64,000 bases of DNA, taken from the NCBI GenBank assembly GCA_036925085.1, contig JAUPFP010000043.1, positions 1,314,632 through 1,378,631 of the forward strand, read 5' to 3'. Made by a program: the position numbers and the translations under genes. Source of the DNA: Brachycybe producta (Eukaryota > Arthropoda > Diplopoda > Playtdesmida > Andrognathidae). Below the pieces are notes generated by a model. That model did not search any database and was not told the DNA's origin. It saw nothing but the letters and a program-made list of their open reading frames with translations. Below, in pieces: positions 23,663 to 35,568 of the stretch (position 1 is the first letter of the stretch; the number at the start of each line of letters is the position of its first letter).

Positions 23663-24008
23663 AAACTCTAAATATGATAAGATGATGCGTAGGTTTTTTT
23701 TTTCTCTTCTAAGAATAAGGAAGAGATGTCGTAAAAGAAGAATAAAAGAGTAGAGTAGTAAAAAAAAAATAAGAAAAACTCGGAGAGAAATGGCTGAAAG
23801 TTAGTTGGAAGTTAGAAAAGTCCAATAAAACAGGTTTAATAGTCGTTTTATCAAACTGCAGTCACTGGAAAAGTGACGTTTCTCTGTCTCTCTGGTCTAC
23901 CAAGTAATAATGTGATTAAAGTTTAGTTGGTTCATTAATTTAAGCCAAATTGGTTGTTTCAAGTTAGCAGTTGTAATGAATTTTCAGTCATTTTTGTTTG
24001 AACATTCT

Positions 24009-24023
<15 letters not shown>

Positions 24024-24039
<16 letters not shown>

Positions 24040-24042
24040 GGT
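24024..24042. repeat. Poly-G run after (GT)n
   Basis: About 18 consecutive G after GTGTGTGTGTGTGTG. Risk of sequencing length error. Confidence 0.85.
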
Positions 24043-24439
24043 GTTGTCATTTGATGATATTAAAGACCAGAGGCATTTCCGACTTAACGGACCTCATTGG
24101 AAGTTGTTAAAATGGCAATGAAAAAGAGAAGGTATTTTTTTTATAGAGGTGTTCAGTGTCAATTTTGGTTGGTAACTTTGGTTGTTCTTTGTCATTAAAC
24201 AACACTGGTCGTTTGTTCTTCTCAAACTGATCCTCTCTCTTGGTCACTGTATCAATTTTAAGTTGTAACTAAATAGATGTTACTTTGATTAGCTTGAATT
24301 AACTCAAAAGGGTCATGAAAACTTTTTTTTTGTTGTGTGCGTTTGTGTTAAGCTGGAGCTTAATCACAGAATTAAATAAAGATGGCTCGACATTAAAGTG
24401 TATAAAAATGCATGTCTCATTTCAAGGAGTAACTTTAAC

Positions 24440-24720
24440 TTAACTTTTGTACGACCTGAGGCCCGTTTAAAAAAACTACAAGTTTTGTCAGTAACAAGTA
24501 ATTTTTTTTACAAGTTTTGTAAAAAAAAAATCTACTTATTAGCGTTTCACAAAAGTACAATTGTACACAATGAATTTTTTTACATTTTTACAATTTACAA
24601 GTGAATTTTTACAAGTTTACAAGCGAATTACTTGTAAACCACAAAAGATCACTTGTAACTAACAAGTGTAGTTGACGAACTTGTTACTGACACTTGTTAC
24701 CGACCAAGGATGTTTTTACC
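24440..24720. repeat. Repeats of ACAAGTTTT/ACTTGTNAC
   Basis: Many copies of ACAAGT and its complement with spacing about 20-30 bp. Probably a degenerate foldback. Confidence 0.4.
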
Positions 24721-24784
24721 TAACTCAGAAGACATACTCCACCGAAAGACACTAAACCGTATGAAGAGAGAGAAGGAAAAAATG

Positions 24785-24900
24785 GGTTTCGGGCAAATGT
24801 CTTTTTAGGGCAAATGGTTTTAGAGCAAACATCCTTTTAGAGCAAATGGTTTTAGGATAAATGTCCCTTTAGGGCAAGTGTCTTAGGGCAAATGTCTATA
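24785..24900. repeat. Short degenerate tandem repeat GGGCAAATGTCNTTTTA
   Basis: About six units of TTTTAGGGCAAATG. A similar fragment lies at 2665-2700. Confidence 0.6.
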
Positions 24901-25140
24901 TCCCAAAAATAATATTGAGTAATTCATATACCATTCTAGTTTCTAGCACACTTTTAATTTCTCTTTAGTTACAATACGTGACATTCCATTAATAAATTCT
25001 TTAAATAAGTAAAATTCACTTGATTTACTTTCAGTCATGCTCGATTGATTCTCTCTTGGTCAAGGGTTCCGCATCACCGATCCAATCAGGATATATCCTG
25101 CTTGGATCGACGATATAGATTCCTTAATTATCCTCTTAAG

Positions 25141-25838
25141 GTGTGATTCTTCCGGCGCGTCTGCGTCCTGGCGGCCGGACTGCTTTCAATAGTTCTTTAA
25201 ATGTGAGCAGTTCCTCTAGTGCGCAAGCGCCTGGCAACCAGTGTGCGGCCGGCGTCTATACTGCTAAGGAGAGCAGTACAGATGTGGATGTAGTCGAAAA
25301 CGGGTCTTTTTGTGGAGTTTTTTTTTTGTGCTTGTTGTAGTTGTTTTGTTGGTGTGTCTACGTGTTAGAAAATGCAAGTTGACAGTTGACTGCTGATACT
25401 AGCATCAGGAGACTCTTTTTTTTTTCCCTTTGACTGCCAGATGCAAAACCTGTAGGTTCTGCCACCCTTAGGATTCTTCCGGCTCGTCTGCAGCCGCATC
25501 TGAAGTCTTTTGCGTCCATAGCCACGTTTGCATCGCCCGTGTGATTCCTCTGGTGCGTCTGGCGGCCAAGGAAAAGGAGTGTCTCCTGATGCTAGTATCA
25601 GTAGTTAATTGTCAACTTGCATTTTCCGACACGTAGAGAGAAAGACACTCGGCAAAAAGACCCGTTTTCCACTGCATCTGCATCTGTACTGCGCTCCAAG
25701 CAGCATAGACGCCGGCAGCACAGTAGAGTTTCCGGCCCGCACACTCTGGTTGCCAGACGCATACGCACCAGAGGAACTGTTCACATAAATAACTATTGAA
25801 AGCAGTGCGGCCGCAGACGCGCCGGAAGAATCACACAG
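25141..25838. mobile_element. 700-bp foldback element, GC-richer than surroundings
   Basis: Arms 25141-25425 and 25575-25838 are inverted: GTGTGATTCTTCCGGCGCGT against ACGCGCCGGAAGAATCACAC, with GATACTAGCATCAGGAGAC near the loop. The loop holds further copies of GATTCTTCCGGCTCGTCTG. It ends 180 bp upstream of the first visible KLHL5-like exon. No clear target duplication. Confidence 0.75.
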
Positions 25839-26017
25839 GTCTTTATTCTGGTGGGCAGGGAGGTGTTGGCGTGACGACCTCCTGGCCATCCCCAAGCATA
25901 AGGAGAAACTCCACATATTTTCACTCGTTAATTATAAAGTTTTTACAGGGTGGGAATAAATATGTACGATTCGTTACAATTATTATTTTTCTTTTTTTTT
26001 TCATTTTTCTTGTTTAG

Positions 26018-26214
26018 GCAAAATCGAACTCCGTGAAGATACGGTTGAAACGTTGTTGTCCACGGCCTGTTTGCTTCAGTTGTCCGAAGTTGTTGAAGCC
26101 TGTTGTGGATTCCTCATGAAACAATTACATCCGTCCAATTGCATCGGAATCCGTTTGTTTGCTGACACTCAAGGGTGTACCAATCTACTCAAGGTGGCAC
26201 ACAATTACACAACG
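26018..26214 (+). CDS. KLHL5: KLHL5-like exon: end of BTB / start of BACK
   Basis: The exon follows a pyrimidine-rich tract ending TTGTTTAG and stops before a consensus donor GTAAGT at 26215. It enters with two bases of a split codon (probably Gly) and then reads [20 protein letters not shown] and onward through [18 protein letters not shown] to VAHNYTT. This is the helical C-terminal part of BTB leading into the 3-box/BACK domain. The SNCxGIRxFAD motif is the classic start of BACK. The exon ends in phase 0. No BTB exon was found upstream, so the protein start is missing from the window. Confidence 0.93.
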
Positions 26215-26552
26215 GTAAGTACTTTTAATAGTAGTCGTAGTTAACGTAGTAGGAATCCTGTTTTTTGTTTTGTTTGCTTTACGAGTATTTGTTTTAGGTT
26301 TTTTTTTAACAAAAAAAAGGTGTAAACCTCCTACGAAATGTTGTTTATTTTGCCTTTCAGAAGCAAAAAATTAAAGATAAACTTGGAAGAGTTTTAAAAA
26401 CTAGAAGGGTAACTCAATCACTTAGGAGTTGGCCGAGTTGCTTCAAGTTGATTATTGTCAGTTTGGAAATTGACTCAACTTTAAAGCAGACGATATTTTT
26501 AATTTGTGCCTATAAAAAGTTTATTTTGAAAGATATTAACGTGAAAATCTCT

Positions 26553-27879
26553 TTAATAGGTTACATCACAAAATTACTTCGAAAAATCTCCGCAAAGAGC
26601 GCTAGTATCGTTTTTTTCTAACGAGCCCATAGACCCGATGTTACAGAAAAAATGTTAATTTTTAAAATACACAGCAGTCGCGGAAATATGTTTATTTTTC
26701 ATATTTAAAGTTCTCCAATATGAAGTTTTCAAAGTGCAATGCGCAGCTTAAATATATGCTGATCGAGTGATAGAATGACAAAAAATTGGTAAATGCGGTT
26801 CTATTTCTAAAGACTATTTCAAAATCGCGAATTTCTAACTCTTATGTTAAACTCCATTGAGTACACGCTTGTAAGCAAAAAACATCCATTAAAATACTCG
26901 TAAAAATACGTAAAAATAATTTTTAAAAACCAGAAGAAAAAAATCAGCACGTGCACCAATGTGTTGGCTTCACTGTGGTTTAATTGCAGTTTTTTAAAGC
27001 TATTTTTAGGTATTTTGACGAGCATTTTAATGGAGTGTTTTTGCTTACGAGCGCGTACTCAATGGAGTTTAACATAAGAGTTAAGAATTCGTTATTTTGA
27101 AATAGGTTTTAAAAATCGAACCGCACTTTCCAATTTTTTGTCATTCTATCACTCGATCAGCATATATTTAAGGTGCACATTGAACTTTGAAAACTTAATA
27201 TTGGACAACTTTAAATATGAAAAATAAACATATTGCCGCCGCGACTGTTGTGTATTTTAAAAATTAGCATCTTGTCAAAATATTGTCAAGAAATTAACAA
27301 AATGATTTTTAAACTTTAAAATAAGTGATTAATATAATTTAAAAAATTAAAAATCAGTTGACTTCATATAAATGAACTTTATCAGATAGACGCGCCACCA
27401 AACAACAGACAATGGCAACCAAACCCCCCAAAGTCTACTCCTCTATTCAAATTCAGATGTGTTGCGATCACCAGCTCACATTACTTTCATTTCAAACTAC
27501 TATGGATTTAATATTTGAATTATTCCACGTGGAAGGTTGTATTGGGTTGAATACGAATAGGGAAAATACCTATATTTCATTAAGGAATTCTGGAAATGTG
27601 AGGTGACAACCTTTGGCACAAAAATTGGGGGGGGGGGAGACTTTAACTCACTCAGGAAAAGTCACTTCATTTTCAAGCTTTTTTATGGTTTTAATGACTT
27701 ATTTTAAATTTTACAAATCGTTTTGCCTATCGTTGGGTAAGTCTTGACAATATTTCGAAAAGAAATTTCTGGAGGTAGAGGGTCTCTTTAAGATTGGGTC
27801 TATGGTCTCAATAGAAAAACGATGCTAGCGCTTTTTGTGGAGATTTTTCAAAGTAATTTTGCTATGTGTAGCCTCTTAA
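26553..27879. mobile_element. Family A foldback, interrupted by a family E element
   Basis: The left end TTAATAGGTTACATCAC lies 340 bp after the first visible KLHL5-like exon, and the right end is TGTAGCCTCTTAA. Around 27272-27795 the right arm is replaced by unrelated sequence that includes a family E copy. Confidence 0.78.
27380..27790. repeat. Family E dispersed repeat
   Basis: ACAACAGACAATGGCAACCA to TTTCTGGAGGTAGAGGGTCT. It lies in the broken right arm of a family A copy. Confidence 0.65.
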
Positions 27880-28689
27880 GATGGTTTTTAAGTGCCCAAA
27901 CGCTTCTCGAACTTTTGTAACATTGTTCTATCTGTCTTTCAGGAGCCAAAGTTACGTAAGAGAAACTGGAAAGCGTTTTAGAAACTAGAAGGGGTAGCTT
28001 AATCACGTGAGGTTATTTTCATGTTGATATTTTTTAAAATAAGCTATTTATTATCAATTTGAAAAGTACCCAACTTTAAGCGGACGATATTTTTTTTTAA
28101 ATGTAGCAAACATGAAAATGCTAAATATTAAGTTATTCGGCTACCGTTCTAGTTTCTAAAACGCTTTCTAGTTTCTCGTGATTTTGCTCGCCTGAAAGGC
28201 AGAATAACAGCAGGAGTTTGAAATTCAGCTGTTTATAACAAATCTTCCTATGAATTCCAAATGTGTAGTTTTAATTTGTTACAAAGGAGACATAGTAGAG
28301 TGTTAGCAGTGATTGCCTTTATTCAGGGGTGTTGTTTGGTAACATGTGCCATCGAAACAAAATAGCACTTTTTTTTTTGGTATGTCTGTTATGAATGCGT
28401 ATCATTATCATAAGTAATTGCCAGTTGATTATATGGCTCTTAATTTAATTCTCATTACTTAAAGTTACAATTTTTTGTTGTTGTTGAAAGTTTGCGTTTT
28501 ACTTTTTTTTTTTTTAACATTAATGAACGTTTTGCCTAATTACAGTCTGTTGGATTCTTGCATAAAAAATCACCTTAATCAGAGAGAGAAAAAGAGTGTG
28601 AGAGAAGGAGCAAGTGTGTATGTGTAAGAGAGAGAAAAAGAAAGGATGAAAGAAAGAGAAAGATAGAGAAGAGACAGACAGACAGAGAT

Positions 28690-29160
28690 GGAGAGGGAGA
28701 GAGAAGAGAGAAAATGAAGTGACTTTTCTTGAGTCGCCAAACGACGCCATTTTAATTTTTTTTTTTTTTTTTTTTTTGGAAATTTAAAATGGCGTCGTTT
28801 GGTGACTCGGGAAAAGTCTCCGAGATTAAATTTGATTAAATTTTGTGGCAAAAGGGTGTCACTTCACATTTCCAGAATTCCTTAATGAAATATAGGTATT
28901 TTCCCTATTCATATTCAACTCAATACAACCTTCCTCGAGGAATAATTCAAATATTATTTCAAATATTAAAATAATATTTGAATTATTCCACGTGGAAGGT
29001 TGTATTGAGTTGAATGAAATGAAATTTTCAAATGAAACTTTGAAATGAAAATAATGTGAGCTGGTGACAACACATAAGAACTCCAGTAGAGGAGTAGACT
29101 TTGGGGGTTTTGTTGCCAATATCTGTTGTTTGCTGGCACATCTATCTGATAAAGTCCATT
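28690..29160. repeat. Family E dispersed repeat with internal hairpin
   Basis: GAGTCGCCAAACGACGCCAT and ATGGCGTCGTTTGGTGACTC form a hairpin at 28730-28810. The remainder repeats 27400-27600 in reverse. Confidence 0.65.
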
Positions 29161-29399
29161 TACATGAAGTCAACTGATTGTTAATTTTTGGAGTAGTGAT
29201 GTTAATTTTGGAGGTATATAGGATCATGCAAGAAAAGGGACAAAAAAGGATGTCTGTATGCCCGAGTTTGTGGGTCGAACAACTCAAGAACGGAAAGAGA
29301 TAAAGACATGGAGTGTTTTTTATTTGATTCAGTGGGTCAATATGATGCTCCTGACATAAAATCAGAAAATTTTACCCAGGGGCATACATGTGCGTACAC

Positions 29400-30530
29400 A
29401 TTGTGTGCACGCATGTACATGTGCAATTGTGCATACACATGTAACAGTGAAAGAAAATTGGTTGTTTGATATATGAAAGCGTATATTAAAGCAATGGAAG
29501 GTATATAGGGTTCCTTGAATTTCTTGTTAAAATTATATTAATGACTTATTTTAAATTTTAAAAATCGTTTTTGGTAATTATAATCGTTGAATAATTCTTG
29601 ACAATATTTTGACAAGAAATTTCTGGAGATAATGGGTTCTCTTTAACCGTTCTACCGTTCTAGTTTTTTTTAGCATATGCTCGTATTTTTAATTTCTCCT
29701 TGTTTTTTTTTTTGTTTCTGAAATGCTGAATAATCAGAAATCGAAAATTATCTTTTCATAAAACATCTTTAAAAACGATCTGAATACATTAAAGTGAAGA
29801 GAAAAAAAATCAATCAATATTTTGAAAGATTCCCACATCATCATCATCATCAGTGTCCTTTGATGTGTACGGAATGATTGGGTCCCAAAAATATCTCCGT
29901 GTGGGTTTGTTTTACCCTACTTTAAAGAGTTAATTTTTAAACAAATATTTAAAAAAAAAGGAAAAAGGGGGGGGAGGGCTCATCCTCATTTGTTTGAATC
30001 ATTTTTTTTGCCACTTTTTCTGGAAAAAAAATGTTGATTATGTTATTGAATATGAACGAGAATGAGAAGAAAGAAAAAGTGTGGGGGGGGGGCGGGATTG
30101 CGGTAGAATTTAATCTGGATTGACATTTTGCGTTTAGTTTTAATTAAATTAATGCGAAATGTGTCATCATTAATCACATTCATATGACAAATTAATCTTT
30201 TCTCGTTCTTTCTTCAAGAAGAAGAAGAAGAAAAAAATGTAACTGTTGTATATTTTATTTGTCATAAATGAACCAACCACAAACATTTATTTTAATCATA
30301 AGAAAAATACAATTATGATTTACAAGGTTTAAGACAAAAAGAAATATTTTTAATTAAATGAGTTTTAGATAATTTGACATTGGAAAAAAAAAAAGAAGAG
30401 AAAGAAAAGGGGATGTTTAAAAGGCCTTTAACTTTAATTTGCTTTAAACTAAGTTTAATTTGTGTGGGGTTTTTTGGGTGGACATCGATGTGGGAGGTTG
30501 GTTACCTCTCCGTTTTTGGATCACGTCGTT
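29400..30530. other. Unannotated AT-rich stretch
   Basis: A short GTGCNCAC-like palindromic patch lies at 29385-29450 and a family E tail at 29540-29640. No gene. Confidence 0.45.
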
Positions 30531-30535
30531 ATTAC

Positions 30536-30612
30536 ACATGCAATGTCACATTTATAAATTAATGTATGCATTTATTGAAGACATAATTGATGGTGTATAA
30601 CGGGCTTTAGAC
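30536..30612. mobile_element. Family F right-end fragment
   Basis: ACATGCAATGTCACATTTAT to GGTGTATAACGGGCTTTAGA, as at 6545-6620. Confidence 0.7.
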
Positions 30613-30929
30613 GAAATCCTGTTGTTTTCAATAAAAACGTATAATAAATTTATAAATTAAAATTATATTTATGCCAAGGGTTCCAAAAAAAAAAAGTGTC
30701 GCCTCAGTCATAAACAATAAGACCCAACACCTTTGGTATTATACAAGTTAGAAATTGGTTGGGGGAATTTCTTAAATTCTTTCTATTTGCATAAAACAAA
30801 CAATTTTTAACAACAATTGCTCATTTTTGAATTTTTATTTGTATAAACGTTTTTGCCATATGACCACACTAACATAATGCAACATAGAACCTAGGATTTC
30901 TTGAATCCCTTGTTAGTAAGTACAAAAAT

Positions 30930-31696
30930 GAAGAGATTACGTCGCAAAATTAACTCGAAAAATCTCCACAAATAGCGCTGCCATCGTTTTTATGTTGAAG
31001 CCCATAGACTCAATGTTAAAGAAAAAAAGTTCATTTTTAAAATACACACAGTTGTGGCGGCAATATGTTTATTTTTCATATTTAAAGTTGTCCAATATTA
31101 AGTTTTCAAAGTGCAATGTGCATTTTAAATATATGCGGATCGAGTGATAGAATGACAAAAAATTTGAAAGTGTGCTTCTATTCAAAAAAATATTTCAAAA
31201 TCGCGAATTTTTAACTGTTATGTTGAACTCCATTGAGTAAGAAAAACAACCATTAAAATGTTCATAAAAAATACCTCAAAATGATTTTTTGAAGAAAACA
31301 ATTCTATAAAGTAAAATCACTTTTTTTAGAAATTATTGTTAGCTATTTTTATGAACATTTTAATGGTTGTTTTTCTTACTCAATGGAGTTTAATATAAGA
31401 GTTAAAACATTTACGAGTTTGAAATGTTTTTTTGAAAATAGAACCGCACTTACCAATTTTTTGTCATTCTATCCCTCGATCAGCATATATTTAAGGTGCG
31501 CACATTGCACTTTGAAAACTTAATATTGGACAATTTTAAATATGAAAAATAAACATATTGCCGACGCGACTGTTGTGTATTTTAAAAATTAACGTTTTAT
31601 TCTTTAATATTAGGTCTGTGGGCTCAATAGAAAAACGATGCTAGCGCTCTTTGCGGAGATTTTTCGAGAGTAATTTTGCGATGTGTAGCCTCTTAA
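30930..31696. mobile_element. Family A foldback, complete but diverged
   Basis: It runs from AAGAGATTACGTCGC (flank ATGA instead of TTAA) to GTAGCCTCTTAA. Arms are inverted copies, and the centre differs from other copies. Confidence 0.78.
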
Positions 31697-32189
31697 GGGT
31701 GGGTTTTTTTGGATGTTTTACTACTGGTAACTGGAGATAATTCTGATGATTGTGTTTAGTTACAGTTGCGATCATATTAACTAACAGTTAATGCAGTTTA
31801 TCAAACGTAAAACGAGTTTGTGGTTGTGGAATGATTAAAGTTCTGCCTCCTGAGTGTGTAAACGCCTCTTTGAACTCTGGTTATTGTCTTTCAAGGAGCG
31901 AAATGAAGAGAAACTAGACCATTTTGAAAGATAACAATATGATAATAATGTTAAATGATTCAGCTACACTTCTAGTTTCTAACAGTTTCTCCCAAGTGTT
32001 ATGCTAATGAAACTACAGAATAACCAGGGTTCCCATTGCTGGTGAAGTGGTGATTTTCCTCTGGCCCGGGAAAATTTTAAAATTAAAATAATTTTATTTT
32101 ATTAAATTTTTTTTAAACATTTTGCAATAATGCTAAGAACATATAATGAATGATATAATAATCATCATTGCTGTATATTCTATGATTAC

Positions 32190-32605
32190 GGAGTCCTGTT
32201 GAGAACATAAGATATTTTTTTTATCTCGTCCTGACGAAATACTATAAGTCGTCCGAACGATATAGTAAGTCGTGTCAGGATGAAAGCATGAATATTGTTT
32301 GGTAACTCTAAAACCTGAAACAAAATGCATATAGAATTGGCTGAACTAACATGGGTGCGGAACCAACGTAACTCATTTTTTAAATTAAATCATGTGAGGA
32401 GCAACCCCCTGCAACAAGTTTAATTTAACGTAACACCATTTAATCACCAACATAAAAAAGTAGTGTATTCTTCCAATTCTGTATGCATTCTGTTTCGTGG
32501 TTTAGAGTTACCCTACAATGTTCATCCTTTCATCCAGACCCGACTTAGTATCTCGTCTGGACGAGATAAAAATAAATATTCTATGGCCTCAACAGGGCTC
32601 CGTAT
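32190..32605. mobile_element. Family D element (ACGGAGTCCTGT ends)
   Basis: It runs from TACGGAGTCCTGTTGAG to GCCTCAACAGGGCTCCGTA. TATCTCGTCTGGACGAGATA and AATTGGCTGAACTAACATGG are inverted or matched with 22055-22435. Confidence 0.68.
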
Positions 32606-32606
32606 A

Positions 32607-32802
32607 ACAGGCAATAAGAAATCGGGACGAACTTCAGTTGGCTCCGCCCTTTTTATGATGACCGTCAACTTCTAATTGGTTTGTTGTGTGGTTTGACGTT
32701 GAAAATGTGACGTCAGACTACATAACCAACCAATTAGAAGTTGCCGTTCGTCATAAAAAGGGCGGAGCGAACTTCTGTTCATTCCGTTTTCTAATTGCCT
32801 GT
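32607..32802. mobile_element. Family B palindromic MITE
   Basis: It runs from ACAGGCAATAAGAAATCGGG to CTAATTGCCTGT, abutting the end of a family D element at 32605. It contains TGACGTCA. Confidence 0.82.
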
Positions 32803-33092
32803 CTTCCCCCCCCCCCTTTGCTTGTGACGCCATTGGCCTGAGCTGGCTCTCTACAGCCCTGCATACAAGCGACTTTGTGGCGCTACTCGGTGGCAACCAT
32901 TGAGTCAATATTTAACATTGGTATTAGGTTTTTTTTAAAAAAGCTATTTATAAATTTCTTGAGGTTTTTTTTGTCTTTTTTTTTTCCTTCCTGGTTTTTT
33001 TTATGTAGATCTTATAGAAGGGTATACTTTTTATTTTATGGATTCTTCGATATATAATGTACTTTGTATGTATAAAAAATACAAGAGAAGAC

Positions 33093-33118
33093 AGAGGGAG
33101 AGAGAGAGAGAGAGAGAG
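33093..33118. repeat. (GA)n microsatellite
   Basis: About 13 GA units in otherwise T-rich DNA. Confidence 0.88.
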
Positions 33119-33418
33119 GCTTTTCAGAATGAATGAATGTTTGCTTTTTAACATATGCAGTTTCATAGGCTGACAAGAATTTTCCTTTTCACTAAGTAAT
33201 CTCTTCCATTAGAGGTCGTTTGCAATTCATTTGATAGTTTCAAATTTCCTCTTCTTCTTCGTCTTCACTTTGGAGGATCTTTTTTTTTTTTCTCTCTCCA
33301 AACTTTTTGCATTTTTCATGTGTATCTCTAGTGTATTTAGATCTGTTATTTTATTTTGACCATTTTTTTTTTCGCCTTCAGTCAGAGAGTTTCAAGATAA
33401 CTAAGACTGTACCTAACT

Positions 33419-33735
33419 ACAGGCAATTAGAAATCGGGACGAAACAAAGTTGGCTCCACCCTTTTTATGACGACCGGAAACTTCTAATTGGTTTGTTGTG
33501 TGTGGTTCGACGTTAAAAAGGGCGGAGCATGTGACGTCAGACTATATAACCAACCAATTAGAAGTTGCCGTTCGTCATAAAAAGGGCGGAGCGAACTTCT
33601 GTTCATCCCGTTTTCTAACGTTAAAAAGGGCGGAGCATGTGACGGCAGACTATATAACCAACCAATTAGAGGTTGCGTTCGTCATAAACAAGGGGCGGAG
33701 CCAACTTCTGTTTGTCCCGATTTCTAATTGCCTGT
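33419..33735. mobile_element. Family B compound copy (one and a half units)
   Basis: It runs from ACAGGCAATTAGAAATCGGG to CTAATTGCCTGT. The inner half, CGTTAAAAAGGGCGGAGCAT through CATCCCGTTTTCTAA, is repeated in tandem, making the copy about 110 bp longer. Confidence 0.8.
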
Positions 33736-34055
33736 AGTACCGATCACACAAAAACAAAACTGGCATGCTGATCGATTTAACCGAGCCGATTATGCCGATT
33801 TTCACTAGCGATTTTGGCTGCTTGCGTCGGCCAAGAGAGAAGCCGTTCACCCACAAGAATGTATGGAGAAAAGAAAAAAAGTTACAAAGCAATGAATGGC
33901 AAGACAACAATTTTCTTTTTAAAGATGAATTGGTGATAAAGTTGGTAATAAATTGATTGTGACCCTCCACCGCTGCCGTTTTATCGGGGAGCAGTTCTTC
34001 GAACCGATTTTAGCCGATTAGCAGTAAATTGGCAAAATCGGCTCGGTACAGCTTT
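33736..34055. mobile_element. Probable foldback with CCGATT-rich ends
   Basis: It starts GTACCGATCAC with CCGAGCCGATTATGCCGATT and ends AAATCGGCTCGGTAC. Inner TCGGCCAAGAGAGAAGCC is unique. Confidence 0.5.
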
Positions 34056-34091
34056 AAAGATAACTGAAGAATTTTCTTTTTTAGTTAAGAG

Positions 34092-34560
34092 CCTTGATAC
34101 ACGTCCTCCATCTTGTTGTTTTGAGCTGACGACAACGAGACAAATGAGTATTACTAAAAAATTGCAAGAAATCGCCTCAGAATCGCTCAATTAAAATACA
34201 GTAAAGCGCAAAATGCCATAGAAAGTACTGTTCTTTAAGTGCTCGCTTTATATAAATTTTGAAAAGGTCCTTCTATTTTTAAATAATATTTAAAACCTTG
34301 CATTTTTAACTCCATGTTAAATCCCATTGGACCAAAAAATCGCCCCACAAACATTTGAAGAAGTCTCGTTGAAAACTACGTAGCACAAAAACAAAAAATT
34401 TAGCACGTGCATTAATGTATTGGCTTCGTGCTGATTTCTTTTTATAAGATTAGCACGTGCAATTCTTTCTTTTTTATCAATTTTTATGTGACTTCATACC
34501 TGGAGAAAAAAAAACATTCTTAAATCAAAAACGATTGCAGTGCCTGCATTCGGAGAAGTT
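34092..34560. mobile_element. Family T element, second copy, right part lost
   Basis: TTAAGAGCCTTGATACACGT and CCATCTTGTTGTTTTGAGC match the start of the nested element at 19403-20302. Only one internal 193-bp unit is present. Confidence 0.7.
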
Positions 34561-34707
34561 TTTTTTATTAAACACTCTGGGGACATATTAGGTCTATTCT
34601 GAAAGCGTAACTAAAATTCTGTCAGAAGGGGGGGCATGTTAGTAGTTCGTAGACCTGACTTCAGCCTCAATATTCTATTGGGGTATTGTCCCAAGCCAAC
34701 TGCTATT

Positions 34708-34911
34708 GCAGGCAATTAGAAATCGGGACAAACAGAAGTTGGCTCCGCCCTTTTTATGACGACTGGCAACTTCTAATTGGTTGGTTATGTAGTCTGACGT
34801 CACATGTTCCGCCCTTTCAACGTCGAACCACACAACAAACCAATTAAAGTCGCCGGTTGTCATAAAAAGGGCGGAGCCAACTTCTGTTTGTCCCGATTCC
34901 TAATTGCCTGT
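34708..34911. mobile_element. Family B MITE with 9-bp target duplication
   Basis: It is flanked by ACTGCTATT (34699-34707) and ACTGCTAGT (34912-34920), 8 of 9 identical. Confidence 0.86.
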
Positions 34912-35234
34912 ACTGCTAGTACACCGCAAAACTGTATAAATGGGTATTATACTTTTGGGCATTTGTATCTAGGGTGATTCGACAATGGAATTTATTTCTA
35001 GAGGTGGTTATGCACGGGTAATGTTTTAATTTAGGGAATTTCTAGGTGTGCTATTGAACAAGGCATGTATAGTATTGTATACTAATGCGGGTTATTCAAT
35101 CTCAATGTTATATTTGCATGGGGAATTGTAATAGTAGGTGGTAGAAGTTTATTTTGAAAATGCATTTCAATGCTGCTTTTGGACTAAATAGTCCCACTGG
35201 CATGGGCCCAGTGGTGTGGCATCATCGTTTAGTC

Positions 35235-35540
35235 TTGATAAGGCCGGCTTCACACGGACCACTTAGTGGCACCACGTAAAGTGGTCGTTTTTTAGCAGAC
35301 CACCGATTAACATACTGTAGGTGATGTTCACACGAGCCACCACGTCACCGTTTTGCACCACAGTGACGTTTAGTGGTTGAGTTTTGCCACAAGTGGCGTC
35401 AGTGATGATATATCTCATACCAGTGGCCCACATTTGACAACAGGTCATTGTTTTCAATGGTGGTCTTTGTGAAGCAAGTCCGGTCAACCACTTAGTGGTG
35501 ACACAAAGCTGGTCTTGAGTGTGAAACCGACTCTTAAATG
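35235..35540. mobile_element. Foldback MITE with CCACTTAGTGG blocks
   Basis: Ends AAGGCCGGCTTCACACGG and GAGTGTGAAACCGACTCTTA. Inner ACCACTTAGTGGCACCACG and AACCACTTAGTGGTGACAC. It lies just before the orphan exon. Confidence 0.62.
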
Positions 35541-35568
35541 TAGTAGCTGAATGTGTTCTTGTTGTTAG

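Noticed and set aside
33650-33970. 106-residue minus-strand ORF
   Set aside because: It runs from a foldback element into a family B copy; composite of repeats.
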